A stretch of DNA of 64,000 nt from Streptomyces sp. SLBN-118 (GCF_006715635.1 NZ_VFNP01000001.1:3720001-3784000), one strand, 5' to 3'. Positions 52,704 through 62,213 are shown, numbered from the stretch's first letter. The notes: generated by a model not told the origin, from the letters alone. Numbers and translations are program-made.

Positions 52704-52954
52704 GTCCTGTCCGGTCGATCCGGCCGGATCAGTGAGCGACCCGCCGCGTAGCGGCTGATGTCACCGCGGTGCGTGCAGCTGCAAGCCGGAGGATGGCTCT
52801 CCCCCGCCGAAGTCGGGGCGAGAGTCCACGCGGAGCGTAGGCGACTGACGCAAACGCAGCGTGGGCGCACCTCCCGTGCCCGAAGGGCTACGGGGGGCTC
52901 GCGTGCCATGGCACGCGAGCCCGGCAAGATCGGCCGGGCAGGACCTTGGTAACG
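52704..52954. other. structured GC-rich gap between acyl-CoA dehydrogenase and IS1182
   Basis: No coding region is supported here. The gap contains a hairpin near 52798-52825 (CTCTCCCCCG pairing with CGGGGCGAGAG) and a perfect 28-base palindrome at 52895-52922 centred on CCATGG. The palindrome could terminate the dehydrogenase transcript. The intervening GGAGGATGGCTC and ACGCAAACGCAGCGTGG stretches look like part of a dispersed Streptomyces intergenic repeat, but this cannot be tested here. Confidence 0.45.
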
Positions 52955-53013
52955 CCGGTCATGGCTGTGGCCCGCCCCCGGCTCGGGACGCTGTTGGCGA
53001 ATTGCGGGCCGTT

Positions 53014-53048
53014 ACTGCGCCCCACCGGGTCATCCGGTGGGGCGCAGT
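53014..53048. terminator. hairpin at the transposase 3' end
   Basis: A perfect 15-base-pair stem (ACTGCGCCCCACCGG and its complement) with a five-base loop overlaps the transposase stop codon. It would end tnp transcription inside the element and block outward or inward read-through. Confidence 0.7.
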
Positions 53049-54694
53049 GCTGCCAGGGGGCTGATGCGGGTGGGGGCGTGCGGTTTCCCGGTGAGGTGTG
53101 CGTCGATGCGGGCGATGTTGATCGCTGCCGCGGTGAGTTGGTGCTGGAGGCTGGCTTTGGCCAGGCCGCGGTAGCGGGATCTGCGCAGGCCGTGGGCGGT
53201 GACACCTTGAGAGATGGTTCCTTCGACACCGGCGCGGATCTTGTAGCGGTCCTTCCACCCGTCTGTCTGCTGGAGAGCGCGTGCCTGCTGGAGGGTCTCG
53301 TGTTCAGCGCGTGGCCGCAGAGTGAGCTCGCGGCGCGCGAGCCGACGGCTTCCGGGCTTGGCGCTGATGCACTCCGGCTGCCGGGGACACGGTTTGCAGT
53401 CGCGGGGCGAGAACTGGATACGGATGACCGGTGCGCCGTGCTGGCTACGTGCCTCGCGCCAGACGCTGCTGACGTGCCCGCTCGGGCAGCCTGCCTGCTG
53501 CTGGTCCCAGTCGATGGTGAACGCCTCTTGTCCGAAGGCGGCTGCGCCCTTGGACTGGGCGGACGTGACGGATTTGAGCGGGCCGTGCAGGGCGACGCCG
53601 TGATTTTGGTGGGCCGCGGTCAGGGCGGCAGCGTTGGCATAGCCAGCGTCGACCCAGTGCTCCTCGGGCAGTAAGTCCCGTGCGGCAAGGCCGGTGTGGA
53701 CCGCGGCGGCCATGCGGTCGTCGCTGACCGCACCGTTGGTGGTGATCACGTTGGTGATCAGGTGGGCAGTGTCCGGCTCGCACGTCTCTGTGAGGTGGAC
53801 CTTGTAGCCGTCCCAGCGGGTCTCTCCCTTCACTCCGTTGCGGGCCTGGATGTCATAGGGGCTGGCCAGGCGTGTGGCACCCGGCGGCCGGTCTTTTGGG
53901 CCCCGTCGCCTCACCTCGCCCTCGACGAGGTGAAAGTGCTGAACCCACGCCTGCCGCAGAGTCTCCGCCTCAGTCAGCTCCCGCAGTCCCTGCGGTGCGT
54001 CGGCTGCCCAGACCAGCCGCAGCAGATGCATGCCGTCGGTGCCGATCCGCTCGTAGAGCTGCGTGCGCTTCGTGCGGTCCTTGGGAAACCGTGTCTCGTC
54101 GGCGCGGGTGGCGTAGTGCCTGAACCAGTCCGGCACGGCCCGCGCCCGCAGCCAGTCCGGTTCCGCACGTGCCACCGCGTTGAGGGCTGAGCGCAGGCAT
54201 TCGGACACCAGCTCCAGCTGGTTCAACTCACGCACCGCCGACAGCACATGGGTCGAGTCGGTCCGTGCTCTCCCGCCGCCGGCCACCAGCCCCCGCTCCT
54301 GGGCCGCGGCCAGGACGCCGTCCAGGACCTCGCGCCCGCCCTCGGCACCGATCAGCCGGTCCCGGAACTCACAGAGCACTGAATGATCGAAGCCGGGGTC
54401 AGTCAGTTCCAGCCCGAGCGCGTATTTCCAGTCGATCCGGGCCCGCACCGCCTCGGCGGCTTGCCGGTCGGTGAGGTTCTCCACGAACTGCAACACCATC
54501 ACCAGGGCCAGCCGCCTCGGTGACCAGGCACGTTTGCCCCGCACCGGGAACAGAGCCGAGAACTGCTCGTCCGTGAACATCACGCCCAGCTCGTCGCGAA
54601 CCCTGATCGCCAGACTGCCCCTCGGGAACGCCGCCCGCGCCACCCGCACCGTCTCCGCCGGAACTTCTCCCGGCACCAGCGGCTTCATCGACAC
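53030..54694 (-). CDS. IS1182-family transposase
   Basis: This 554-residue protein starts at GTG 54694 (VSMKPLVPGEVPAETVRVAR). It has a helical N-terminal region (FSALFPVRGKRAWSPRRLAL, DRQAAEAVRARIDWKYALGL) and a DDE catalytic domain: GRARTDSTHVL, WVDAGYANAAAL, and a C-terminal Glu region RAGVEGTISQGV. A cysteine-rich DUF4372-like stretch (CKPCPRQPEC) lies before the end. These match IS1182 transposases. The frame is intact, so the element may still be active. Confidence 0.92.
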   Translation of the reverse strand: MSMKPLVPGEVPAETVRVARAAFPRGSLAIRVRDELGVMFTDEQFSALFPVRGKRAWSPRRLALVMVLQFVENLTDRQAAEAVRARIDWKYALGLELTDPGFDHSVLCEFRDRLIGAEGGREVLDGVLAAAQERGLVAGGGRARTDSTHVLSAVRELNQLELVSECLRSALNAVARAEPDWLRARAVPDWFRHYATRADETRFPKDRTKRTQLYERIGTDGMHLLRLVWAADAPQGLRELTEAETLRQAWVQHFHLVEGEVRRRGPKDRPPGATRLASPYDIQARNGVKGETRWDGYKVHLTETCEPDTAHLITNVITTNGAVSDDRMAAAVHTGLAARDLLPEEHWVDAGYANAAALTAAHQNHGVALHGPLKSVTSAQSKGAAAFGQEAFTIDWDQQQAGCPSGHVSSVWREARSQHGAPVIRIQFSPRDCKPCPRQPECISAKPGSRRLARRELTLRPRAEHETLQQARALQQTDGWKDRYKIRAGVEGTISQGVTAHGLRRSRYRGLAKASLQHQLTAAAINIARIDAHLTGKPHAPTRISPLAALRPTG

Positions 54695-54900
54695 CCGTAC
54701 CCCACCCCAAACACAAACGTCGGTCTCCAAGACCACAACCAGGTCTTGGAGACCAACGTCACGCACGAGCCCCGCAATTCGCCAACAGCGTCCCGGCTCG
54801 GGGGCGGGCCACAGCCATGACCGGCCCGGAGCGGACGCGCCGCCGACCGCGCGCCCCGAACGGCAAACGGGCGAGGGGCATCCCTCGTTAAGGTGACCCC

Positions 54901-56193
54901 ATGAGCGCGAGATCCGCCCGCTTCGACGGCGGCCACACCGACGACCTGATGTCCTTCCTGGCGGCGAGCCCGTCGCCGTACCACGCCGTCGCGAACGCGG
55001 CCGCGCGGCTGGAGAAGGCCGGATTCCGGCAGGTCCTCGAGACGGACGCCTGGGACGCCACGTCCGGCGGCAAGTACGTGCTGCGCGGCGGCGCGATCAT
55101 CGCCTGGTACGTGCCCGAGGGCGCCGAGCCGCGCACCCCGTTCCGGATCGTCGGCGCCCACACCGACTCACCCAACCTGCGGGTCAAGCCGCTGCCGGAC
55201 ACCGGCGCGTACGGCTGGCGGCAGATCGCCGTCGAGGTGTACGGGGGGACGCTGCTCAACACCTGGCTGGACCGGGACCTCGGTCTCGCCGGCCGGCTCA
55301 CCCTGCGCGACGGCAGCCACCGCCTGGTCAACATCGACCGTGCGCTGCTGCGCGTACCGCAGCTCGCCATCCACCTGGACCGCTCGGTCAACGACGGGCT
55401 GAAGCTGGACCGGCAGAAACACCTCCAGCCGATCTGGGGCCTCGGCGACGTCGAGGAAGGCGATCTGATCCGGTTCCTGGAGCAGGAGTCGGGCCTCGCC
55501 GAAGGCGACGTCGCCGGCTGGGATCTGATGGTGCACTCCATCGAGCCGCCGTCCTATCTGGGCCGCGACCGGGAACTGGTCGCCGGTCCGCGGATGGACA
55601 ACCTGCTCTCGGTCCACGCGGGCACGGCCGCGCTCGCCGCCGTCGCCGAGTCCGGGAACCTGCCCTGCGTCCCGGTCCTCGCCGCCTTCGACCACGAGGA
55701 GAACGGCTCCCAGGCCGACACCGGCGCCGACGGACCGCTGCTCGGCAATGTGCTGGAGCGTTCGGTGTTCGCGCGCGGCGGTACCTACGAGGACAAGGCG
55801 CGCGCCTTTGCCGGCACGGTGTGCCTGTCCTCCGACACGGGCCACGCCGTGCACCCCAACTACGCCGAACGGCACGACCCCACACACCACCCGCGGGCCA
55901 ACGGCGGCCCGATCCTCAAGGTGAACGTGAACCAGCGGTACGCCACCGACGGCAGCGGCCGCGCGGTGTTCGCCGAAGCCTGCGAGCGGGCGGGGGTGCC
56001 GTGGCAGACGTTCGTGTCGAACAACGCGATGCCGTGCGGCACCACCATCGGCCCGATCACCGCAGCCAGGCACGGCATCCAGACCGTCGACATCGGCGTC
56101 GCGATCCTGTCGATGCACAGCGCACGTGAACTGTGCGGCGCGCAGGACCCGTATCTGCTGGCGAACGCCCTCTCCGCATTCCTGGAGTCCTGA
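54901..56193 (+). CDS. M18 family aminopeptidase
   Basis: This 430-residue cytoplasmic zinc aminopeptidase shows DLMSFLAASPSPYHAVANAA at the start, metal ligands in RIVGAHTDSPNLRVKP, VAGPRMDNLLSVHAG, FDHEENGSQADTGADGP, and a terminal His in AILSMHSARELCG. These are the M18 (aspartyl-aminopeptidase/ApeB) motifs. It removes N-terminal, often acidic, residues from peptides. The ATG at 54901 is 77 bases from the IS1182 edge; the element may have displaced its native upstream region, because only a short leader remains. Confidence 0.93.
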   Translation: MSARSARFDGGHTDDLMSFLAASPSPYHAVANAAARLEKAGFRQVLETDAWDATSGGKYVLRGGAIIAWYVPEGAEPRTPFRIVGAHTDSPNLRVKPLPDTGAYGWRQIAVEVYGGTLLNTWLDRDLGLAGRLTLRDGSHRLVNIDRALLRVPQLAIHLDRSVNDGLKLDRQKHLQPIWGLGDVEEGDLIRFLEQESGLAEGDVAGWDLMVHSIEPPSYLGRDRELVAGPRMDNLLSVHAGTAALAAVAESGNLPCVPVLAAFDHEENGSQADTGADGPLLGNVLERSVFARGGTYEDKARAFAGTVCLSSDTGHAVHPNYAERHDPTHHPRANGGPILKVNVNQRYATDGSGRAVFAEACERAGVPWQTFVSNNAMPCGTTIGPITAARHGIQTVDIGVAILSMHSARELCGAQDPYLLANALSAFLES

Positions 56194-56267
56194 AATCCCC
56201 TGATCCGAGTGCCAGTTGGGGGTTTGCGAAACATCTGCGAAAGCAGCCGTACGCAACGGTGACCACC

Positions 56268-56639
56268 ATGGTTCTCATCGGTCATCACAAGGTGGTCACC
56301 CACCGGCCCGGCCCCTCGCGCCGCACCCTGTCCCTCACGCTCGCCTCGGCGGTCGCGGTCCTTGTCGCAGGGTGCTGGTTCGTCATCCAGCAGTACAACG
56401 AGCGGCCGCCGTGGGCCGAGGACATCTCATACGAAGCGGGGTACGTCCAGGGCAAACGGGTCCGGATGTACGACCCGACCGGCCAGGAGGTGAAAAAGCT
56501 CCTGGCCGGCGGATGCGCAAAGATCCGGTCCGCCGGCTGGGGCGGACGCAAGGCGACGTACGAACCCGGCCTGTGGGTGAACGGCTGCCTGGACGGTGCG
56601 GCGGGCCGCCAACCCCTGCGACAGGGGCTCTTCCACTAG
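56268..56639 (+). CDS. hypothetical membrane-anchored or lipoprotein-like protein
   Basis: This 123-residue protein starts at ATG 56268. It has a basic N-terminus, one hydrophobic helix (LSLTLASAVAVLVAGCWFVI), and a mature domain with two cysteines (LAGGCAKIRS and WVNGCLDGA). LVAGC could be a lipobox, but the helix continues past the Cys, so a transmembrane anchor is equally possible. No family is recognised. It is 12 bases from the convergent thioredoxin-NHL gene. Confidence 0.65.
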   Translation: MVLIGHHKVVTHRPGPSRRTLSLTLASAVAVLVAGCWFVIQQYNERPPWAEDISYEAGYVQGKRVRMYDPTGQEVKKLLAGGCAKIRSAGWGGRKATYEPGLWVNGCLDGAAGRQPLRQGLFH

Positions 56640-56650
56640 GTGCTGCCGCG

Positions 56651-58474
56651 CTACTCCTGGTCCATCCCGGCCAGTACGAGCGGCAGCCGCGTGACCCCGT
56701 CCCCGCTCACCCGCACCGGAACACCCCAGTCCTGCTGGTGCACATGGCAGGCCGGGTACTCGTTCGCGGGATCGTCGTCGCAGGACGCCGCCATCGCCGA
56801 GACATGCAGCACCCCCTCAAAGACCGCAGGATCGATCTCCAGGTCGCGCGCGAGGTCCGTGCCCACGCCCTCGCCGGAGATCAGCAGCTCCGGCGGGGTC
56901 GAGGAGACGAGCAGCCGGGTCGAGGGCCCGTACCGGGTGTCCAGCTTCTGGCCGGCCGGGGCCTGGAAGACCACGTCCAACCGCAGCTTGCCCGCGGCGA
57001 CTTCGGTCGCGGCACGCTGCGTGCGGTGGGCGACGGCCTCCACGCGCACCGCCTCCTCCGGCAGCCGCAACCGGGTCAGCCGGTGCCGCGCGGACTCGAC
57101 CACGACGATGTCCTCGCCCAGCAGCACGGCGTCGCTCGGCTCCCGCAGATCGGTGGCCAGGGTGGTCACCTCGCCGCTGTGCCCCTCCTGAAGAGGAGGT
57201 GTGTAGCGGCGCAGCGCGTGGTTGTAGGTGTCACTGACGGCCACCGAACCGTCCGGCAGCGCGGTCACGCCCAACGGGTGCTGGAGCAGAGCCTGTCCGG
57301 CCGCCCCGTCGCGGTGACCGAAGTCGAAGAGTCCGGTGCCGACGGCGGTGTGCACGGCGCCTTCGCGGTCGACGTACCGCAGCGCGCTGGTCTCCGAATC
57401 GGCGACCCACAGCCGCTCCTCGGTCGCCGCGAGACCGGACGGCTGGGCGAACCACGCCTCGGCGACCGGGCCGTCGACCAGGCCCTCGTTGGTGGTGCCC
57501 GCCGCGACGCGTACCGTGCCCTGCCCGGGGTCGTACGCCCACAGCTGGTGGACGCCCGCCATGGCGATCCACACCTCGCCCTGCCACCAGGCCACGTCCC
57601 ACGGCGAGGAGAGGTCCACGTCGAGGGCCGGACCGTTCGTCGGCGAGCCCTGCCACCACTGCTTGCCGGTCCCGGCGACGGTGCTGGTCTCGCCGCTCTC
57701 CAGGTCCAGAACGCGCAGGGCGTGGTTGACCGTGTCGGCGACGACGACGTGTCCCCCGGGCAGCAGGGCGAGACCCTGCGGCTCACTGAACCGTGCCCGC
57801 TCCGGGCCGCCGTCGACGAGCCCGCGCTCACCGTCTCCGTACCGCTGGAGGACCGTCTCGGCGTCGGCCGACAGCCGCACCAGCTGATGACGGGTGGTGT
57901 CGGAGACCAGAAAACCGCCGTCCGGCAGCACGAGCGCCTTGCCGGGGAAGCGCAGATGCGTGGCGACCGGCTCGGGCGCGACATACGGCCCGTCACCGCG
58001 CCGCAGCGTGCCCTTGGCCGCGTGCTCGGCCTCCAGCTCCTCGACGAGCTTCTCGATGGCGTGTGCATGCCCCTCGCCCGCGTGCTGGGCGACCACATAG
58101 CCCTCGGGATCGATGACGACGAGGGTGGGCCAGGCGCGTACGGCGTACTGCTTCCAGGTGGCGAGCTCGGGGTCGTCGAGCACGGGGTGATGCACCTGGT
58201 AGCGCTCGACGGCGTCGACGACGGCCTGGTGCTCGGCCTCGTGCACGAATTTCGGCGAGTGGACGCCGATGATCACCACGGTGTCGCGGTGCTTCTCCTC
58301 CAGCTCGCGCAGCTCGTCCAGGACATGCAGGCAGTTAATGCAGCAAAATGTCCAAAAATCGAGGATGACGATGCGTCCTCGCAGGTCAGCAAGGGTGTAC
58401 TGGGTGTCGCCGGTATTGAGCCAGCCGCCCTTGCCGATGAGCTCGGGGGCCCGAACGCGTGCACGTGTAGCCAT
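56651..58474 (-). CDS. thioredoxin-like / NHL-repeat protein (NHLRC2-like)
   Basis: The ATG at 58474 gives 607 residues. Residues about 10-150 form a TlpA-like thioredoxin domain with a CxxC motif in DFWTFCCINCLHVLDEL. Residues about 165-480 are an NHL beta-propeller (repeats such as GLALLPGGHVVVADTVNHAL and GVTALPDGSVAVSDTYNHAL), and about 490-607 is a C-terminal beta domain. The same architecture is found in eukaryotic NHLRC2. No signal peptide is seen, so it probably acts in the cytoplasm; the redox partner is unknown. Confidence 0.9.
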   Translation of the reverse strand: MATRARVRAPELIGKGGWLNTGDTQYTLADLRGRIVILDFWTFCCINCLHVLDELRELEEKHRDTVVIIGVHSPKFVHEAEHQAVVDAVERYQVHHPVLDDPELATWKQYAVRAWPTLVVIDPEGYVVAQHAGEGHAHAIEKLVEELEAEHAAKGTLRRGDGPYVAPEPVATHLRFPGKALVLPDGGFLVSDTTRHQLVRLSADAETVLQRYGDGERGLVDGGPERARFSEPQGLALLPGGHVVVADTVNHALRVLDLESGETSTVAGTGKQWWQGSPTNGPALDVDLSSPWDVAWWQGEVWIAMAGVHQLWAYDPGQGTVRVAAGTTNEGLVDGPVAEAWFAQPSGLAATEERLWVADSETSALRYVDREGAVHTAVGTGLFDFGHRDGAAGQALLQHPLGVTALPDGSVAVSDTYNHALRRYTPPLQEGHSGEVTTLATDLREPSDAVLLGEDIVVVESARHRLTRLRLPEEAVRVEAVAHRTQRAATEVAAGKLRLDVVFQAPAGQKLDTRYGPSTRLLVSSTPPELLISGEGVGTDLARDLEIDPAVFEGVLHVSAMAASCDDDPANEYPACHVHQQDWGVPVRVSGDGVTRLPLVLAGMDQE

Positions 58475-58515
58475 ACCCCCATCCAACCGCACGCGAGCGG
58501 GTACGCATTCCTGCC

Positions 58516-59016
58516 ATGAAATACCTCGTACGCGACAAGATCTTCGCGCTCGGTGACGACTACTGGATCGAGGACGAGCAGGGGCGCCAAGCCTTCCTCG
58601 TCGACGGCAAGGCGCTGCGGCTGCGCGACACGCTGGAGCTCAAGGACCCGAGCGGGCGGGTGTTGATCACGCTGCGCAAGAAGCTGCTGAGCCTGCGGGA
58701 CACGATGACCGTCGAACGGGGCGACACACCGCTCGCCACGATCCGCAGGAAACGGCTCTCGCTGCTGCGCAACCACTACCGGGTGACGCTCGCCGAGGGC
58801 ACCGAACTGGACGTCAGCGGCCGGATCCTGGACCGGGAGTTCGTGGTCGAGTACGAGGGCGAACTGCTGGCGCACATCTCGAAAAAGTGGTTCCGGGTAC
58901 GGGAGACATACGCGGTCGATGTCGTCCGGGAGGACGCGGACACGGCGCTGATGATCGCGGTGGCGGTCTGCGTGATCCGCATGGCGGAGAGGGAACGCGG
59001 GGGCGACGACGACTAG
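58516..59016 (+). CDS. LURP-one-related (LOR/Tubby-like) protein
   Basis: This 166-residue protein begins MKYLVRDKIFALGDDYWIED. It follows the LOR pattern of beta strands (GKALRLRDTLELKDPSGRVL, LRKKLLSLRDTMTVERG, HISKKWFRVRETYAVDVV) with a final hydrophobic helix (TALMIAVAVCVIRMAE). The family has a Tubby-like barrel and is of unknown function in bacteria. It is divergent from the thioredoxin-NHL gene across 41 bases. Confidence 0.9.
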   Translation: MKYLVRDKIFALGDDYWIEDEQGRQAFLVDGKALRLRDTLELKDPSGRVLITLRKKLLSLRDTMTVERGDTPLATIRRKRLSLLRNHYRVTLAEGTELDVSGRILDREFVVEYEGELLAHISKKWFRVRETYAVDVVREDADTALMIAVAVCVIRMAERERGGDDD

Positions 59017-59039
59017 TCTGTGGCGTCGCCCGCCGGAAG

Positions 59040-59837
59040 CTAGGTCCGGGGCGGCGCGTCCACGCCCAGCCGGCGGTCCTTCAGCGCCGGGAACTGCTCC
59101 CGCGTCGTCGTCACCTTCTCCGCCGTCAGCTCCACCCTCAGGACCTCCTCGCCCGGCCCCGCCTCCGCCAGGACCTCGCCCCACGGGTCGACCACCACGC
59201 TGTGGCCCGCCTGCTCGACCCCCGCGTGGGTCCCCGCGGTGCCGCAGGCCAGGACATAGGCCTGGTTCTCGACCGCGCGGGCGCGGGCCAGCAGGGTCCA
59301 GTGCTCGCGGCGGCGGGCGGGCCAGCCGGCCGGGACGACGAAGGCCTGGGCTCCGGCGTCCACTAGGCCGCGGAAGAGTTCGGGGAAGCGCAGGTCGTAG
59401 CAGGTCGCCAGGCCGACGGTGAGGCCGGGCAGCGGGACGGTGACGAGCTCGTCGCCCGCGCCCATCATCACCGCCTCCCCCTTGTCGAAGCCGAAGCGGT
59501 GGATCTTGCGGTAGGTGCCGGCCAGTTCACCGGCGGGGGAGAAGACGAGAGAGGTGTTGTAGAGGTTGCCGTCCGCGGCCTTCTCGACGACGGAGCCCGC
59601 GTGCAGCCACACGCCCGCGTCGCCGGCGGCCTTCGCCATCACCTCGTAGGTCGGCCCTGTGACCGTCTCCGCCTCATCGGCGAAGGACTCGTAGGCGAAC
59701 GCGCCGACGGGCCACAGTTCCGGCAGGACAACCAGATCGGCGTCCCGTTGTTCGCGTACCAGCGAAGCAACCCGCACTCTACGAGAATTGACCGATTCGT
59801 CCGGGTCTACTGCGATCTGGATGAGAGAGGCGCGCAC
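59040..59837 (-). CDS. nitrilase-superfamily amidohydrolase
   Basis: This 265-residue protein has the Glu-Lys-Cys triad: Glu in LVVLPELWPVG (about 41), Lys in AGTYRKIHRFGFD (about 111), and Cys in VGLATCYDLRFPEL (about 145). Closing strands include GHSVVVDPWGEVLAEAG. The layout is that of the carbon-nitrogen hydrolases that cleave amides such as deaminated glutathione or omega-amides. The exact substrate is unknown. The GTG at 59837 begins MRASLIQIAVDP. Confidence 0.9.
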   Translation of the reverse strand: MRASLIQIAVDPDESVNSRRVRVASLVREQRDADLVVLPELWPVGAFAYESFADEAETVTGPTYEVMAKAAGDAGVWLHAGSVVEKAADGNLYNTSLVFSPAGELAGTYRKIHRFGFDKGEAVMMGAGDELVTVPLPGLTVGLATCYDLRFPELFRGLVDAGAQAFVVPAGWPARRREHWTLLARARAVENQAYVLACGTAGTHAGVEQAGHSVVVDPWGEVLAEAGPGEEVLRVELTAEKVTTTREQFPALKDRRLGVDAPPRT

Positions 59838-60000
59838 ACTACCACCGTCCTGGCATTCGAGCCGTCAACGCGGGCCTACGATCGTCACACGAAAGCACTG
59901 CCGGGGTGCCGCCCGGCAGCGTAACTTAACTGCCGAGCTTCCCACGCAGCCCAGCAGTCAGCAGCCCAGCCCGCGTACCGCAGAACCGCCGAGGGGTCCC

Positions 60001-60825
60001 GTGACCGTCCATCCCAGCCTCCAGACCTACGCCGACGCCTGGACCCACTCCATCGAATCAATAGCCGAACTGGTGCAGCCACTCGTGGAAGGCGAGTGGA
60101 ACCGAGCGACGCCGTGTCCGTCCTGGTCGGTCCGCGATGTCGTCTCGCACGTCATCGGCATGGAGTGCGAGATGCTCGGCGACCCCCGGCCGATCCATAC
60201 GCTGCCACGTGATCTCTACCATGTGCAGAGCGAGTTCGCCCGCTACATGGAGATGCAGGTCGATGTGCGCCGGCACCACACGGCCCCGGAGATGACCTCG
60301 GAGCTGGAGTACACGATCATCCGGCGGGCCCGTCAGCTCCGCAATGAGACGCGCGCCCCCGACACGATGGTCCGTGCCCCGCTCGGCGCCGAGCAGACCC
60401 TTGAACTCGCCATGCGGATGCGTGCGTTCGACACGTGGGCGCACGAGCAGGATCTGCGGACGGCGCTCGGCAGGCCGGGCAACCTCGACTCCCCCGGCGC
60501 GTACGTCGCCCGGGACTGCCTGCTCGAAGCCCTTCCGAAGGTCGTGGCCAAGGACGCGGGTGCGCCCGCGAATTCGGCCGTCGTCTTCGATGTGCACGGT
60601 CCGGTGGAGTTCCTGCGGACGGTCCGGGTGGACGCGGACGGCCGCGGCACGGTCGACGGCGCGCCCTCGCTCGGGCCGGTGGTGACCCTCGCCATGGACT
60701 GGGAGACGTACGTCCGCCTGGCGTGCGGCCGGGTGCGGGCGGCCGCCGTGCAGGACCGGGTCAAGGTGGACGGTGACGCGGAGCTGGGCGCGGCGATTCT
60801 GCGGGAGTTCGCGGTCACGCCGTAG
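60001..60825 (+). CDS. maleylpyruvate isomerase-family (DinB-fold, mycothiol-linked) protein
   Basis: The GTG at 60001 follows GAGGGGTCCC. The 274-residue protein has the MDMPI N-terminal domain: WTHSIESIAELVQPL, WNRATPCPSWSVRDVVSHVI (the WSVxDVVxHV helix with metal His), and AFDTWAHEQDLRTALGRPGN. A C-terminal sterol-carrier-like domain follows (GPVVTLAMDWETYVRLACGR). Members depend on mycothiol and metal; the substrate is not fixed by sequence. Confidence 0.9.
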   Translation: MTVHPSLQTYADAWTHSIESIAELVQPLVEGEWNRATPCPSWSVRDVVSHVIGMECEMLGDPRPIHTLPRDLYHVQSEFARYMEMQVDVRRHHTAPEMTSELEYTIIRRARQLRNETRAPDTMVRAPLGAEQTLELAMRMRAFDTWAHEQDLRTALGRPGNLDSPGAYVARDCLLEALPKVVAKDAGAPANSAVVFDVHGPVEFLRTVRVDADGRGTVDGAPSLGPVVTLAMDWETYVRLACGRVRAAAVQDRVKVDGDAELGAAILREFAVTP

Positions 60826-60911
60826 CGCAGCGGCCGGGCGCTCGGCACCCGCCACGCGCGCAGGAGGGTCCGCGCCGGTCCGGTGACGCGGGACGCTCCA
60901 CGCCCGGCCCC

Positions 60912-62213
60912 TCACGCCGGTACGTGCACGACCTCCACCCGGCTCGCCACCAGCCGTTCCCGCTCCCGCCGCACCGTACGTGCCCGCAGCCGCAGGATCT
61001 GCCCGACCCCGACGGCCTCCAGCACGAACACCGACGAGAACGCGATCCGGTAGTTGCCGCCGGTCGCGTCCAGCAGCACCCCGACCGCCAGCAGTGTCGT
61101 CATGGAGGCCACGAAGCCGCCCATGTTGACGATGCCCGACGCTGTTCCCTGCCGCTCCGGGGGATTGGCGGGGCGGGCGAAGTCGAAGCCGATCATCGAT
61201 GCGGGCCCGCAGGTCCCGAGGACCGTGCACAGTGTGATCAGCAGCCACATCGGGGCATGGTCGCCGGGGTACCCGAGGGTGGTCGCCCACAGGAGTGCGG
61301 TCGTCCCTACCGTGCCGAGGGCGAGCGGGACCCGGGCCGCATGGTGACGCGCGATGATCTGCCCGTACACCAGGCCCACCACCATGTTGGAGAGCACCAG
61401 CAGGGTCAGCAGCTCCCCGGCCGTCTCCCGGGACAGATCTTGCGCCTCGACCAGGAAGGGCATTCCCCACAGCAGCAGGAACACCATCGCGGGGAACTGG
61501 GTGGTGAAGTGCACCCACAGGCCGAGCCTGGTGCCGGGCTCCTGCCAGGACCGGGCGATCTGCTTGCGTACGAAAGCCGGCCCCGCGTGCTGGACGGGTG
61601 GCGGCTCGTGGCCCTCGGGGTGGTCCTTGAGGAAGAGCACGAGCAGTACGAGGACGACCAGTCCGGCCGCCGCGCTTCCCGCGAAGGTGGCCGTCCAGCC
61701 GAGGCCGTGGAGCATCCGGGCGATGACGATGGTCGAGACGAGGTTGCCCGCCATCCCGAAGAGCGCGGCGACCTGCCCGATGAGGGGTCCGCGGCGCGCC
61801 GGGAACCAGCGGCTGCCCAGCCGCAGCACGCTGATGAAGGTCATCGCGTCACCGCAGCCGAGGAGCGCACGCGAGGCGAGTGCCATGCCGTACGAGGGGG
61901 AGAACGCGAAGCCCAGCTGTCCGGCGGTGAACATCACCACGCCGATCGTGAGGACTTTCTTGGTGCCGAGGCGGTCGACCAGCAGACCGACGGGTATCTG
62001 CATCCCCGCGTACACGAGCAGCTGGAGGATGGAGAAGGTGGACAGCGCGGAGGCGTTGACGTCGAAGCGGTCGGCGGCGTCGAGGCCGGCGACGCCCAGG
62101 GACGTGCGGAAGATGACCGCGACGAAGTAGACGGCGACGCCGATGCCCCAGACCGCGGCGGCCCGCCGTCCGCCGGGTGGATCGCCCGGCAGGGCGACGG
62201 CGGACGCGCTCAC
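60912..62213 (-). CDS. MFS transporter
   Basis: This 433-residue protein has 12 predicted transmembrane helices. The first loop shows LDAADRFDVNASALSTFSIL and the loop 2-3 motif GLLVDRLGTKKVLTIGVVMF, which carries the MFS motif A (G-x-x-x-D-R-x-G-x-K). The central loop is highly charged (FLKDHPEGHEPPPVQ). The GTG start overlaps the stop of the GntR gene by four bases, so they are translationally coupled and the transporter is probably controlled by that regulator. The substrate is probably an organic acid, by analogy with other FCD-linked MFS genes. Confidence 0.9.
   Translation of the reverse strand: MSASAVALPGDPPGGRRAAAVWGIGVAVYFVAVIFRTSLGVAGLDAADRFDVNASALSTFSILQLLVYAGMQIPVGLLVDRLGTKKVLTIGVVMFTAGQLGFAFSPSYGMALASRALLGCGDAMTFISVLRLGSRWFPARRGPLIGQVAALFGMAGNLVSTIVIARMLHGLGWTATFAGSAAAGLVVLVLLVLFLKDHPEGHEPPPVQHAGPAFVRKQIARSWQEPGTRLGLWVHFTTQFPAMVFLLLWGMPFLVEAQDLSRETAGELLTLLVLSNMVVGLVYGQIIARHHAARVPLALGTVGTTALLWATTLGYPGDHAPMWLLITLCTVLGTCGPASMIGFDFARPANPPERQGTASGIVNMGGFVASMTTLLAVGVLLDATGGNYRIAFSSVFVLEAVGVGQILRLRARTVRRERERLVASRVEVVHVPA

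Larger units (their letters stand above)
52955..54824. mobile_element. IS1182-family element with about 50-base inverted repeats
   Basis: The ends are inverted copies beginning CCGGTCATGGCTGTGGCCCG, identical for about 52 bases except at four central positions. The element is about 1.87 kb and carries one transposase gene reading leftward. CCGG at both tips may be part of the repeat or a duplicated target. It sits between the acyl-CoA dehydrogenase and the aminopeptidase without disrupting either. Confidence 0.88.
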
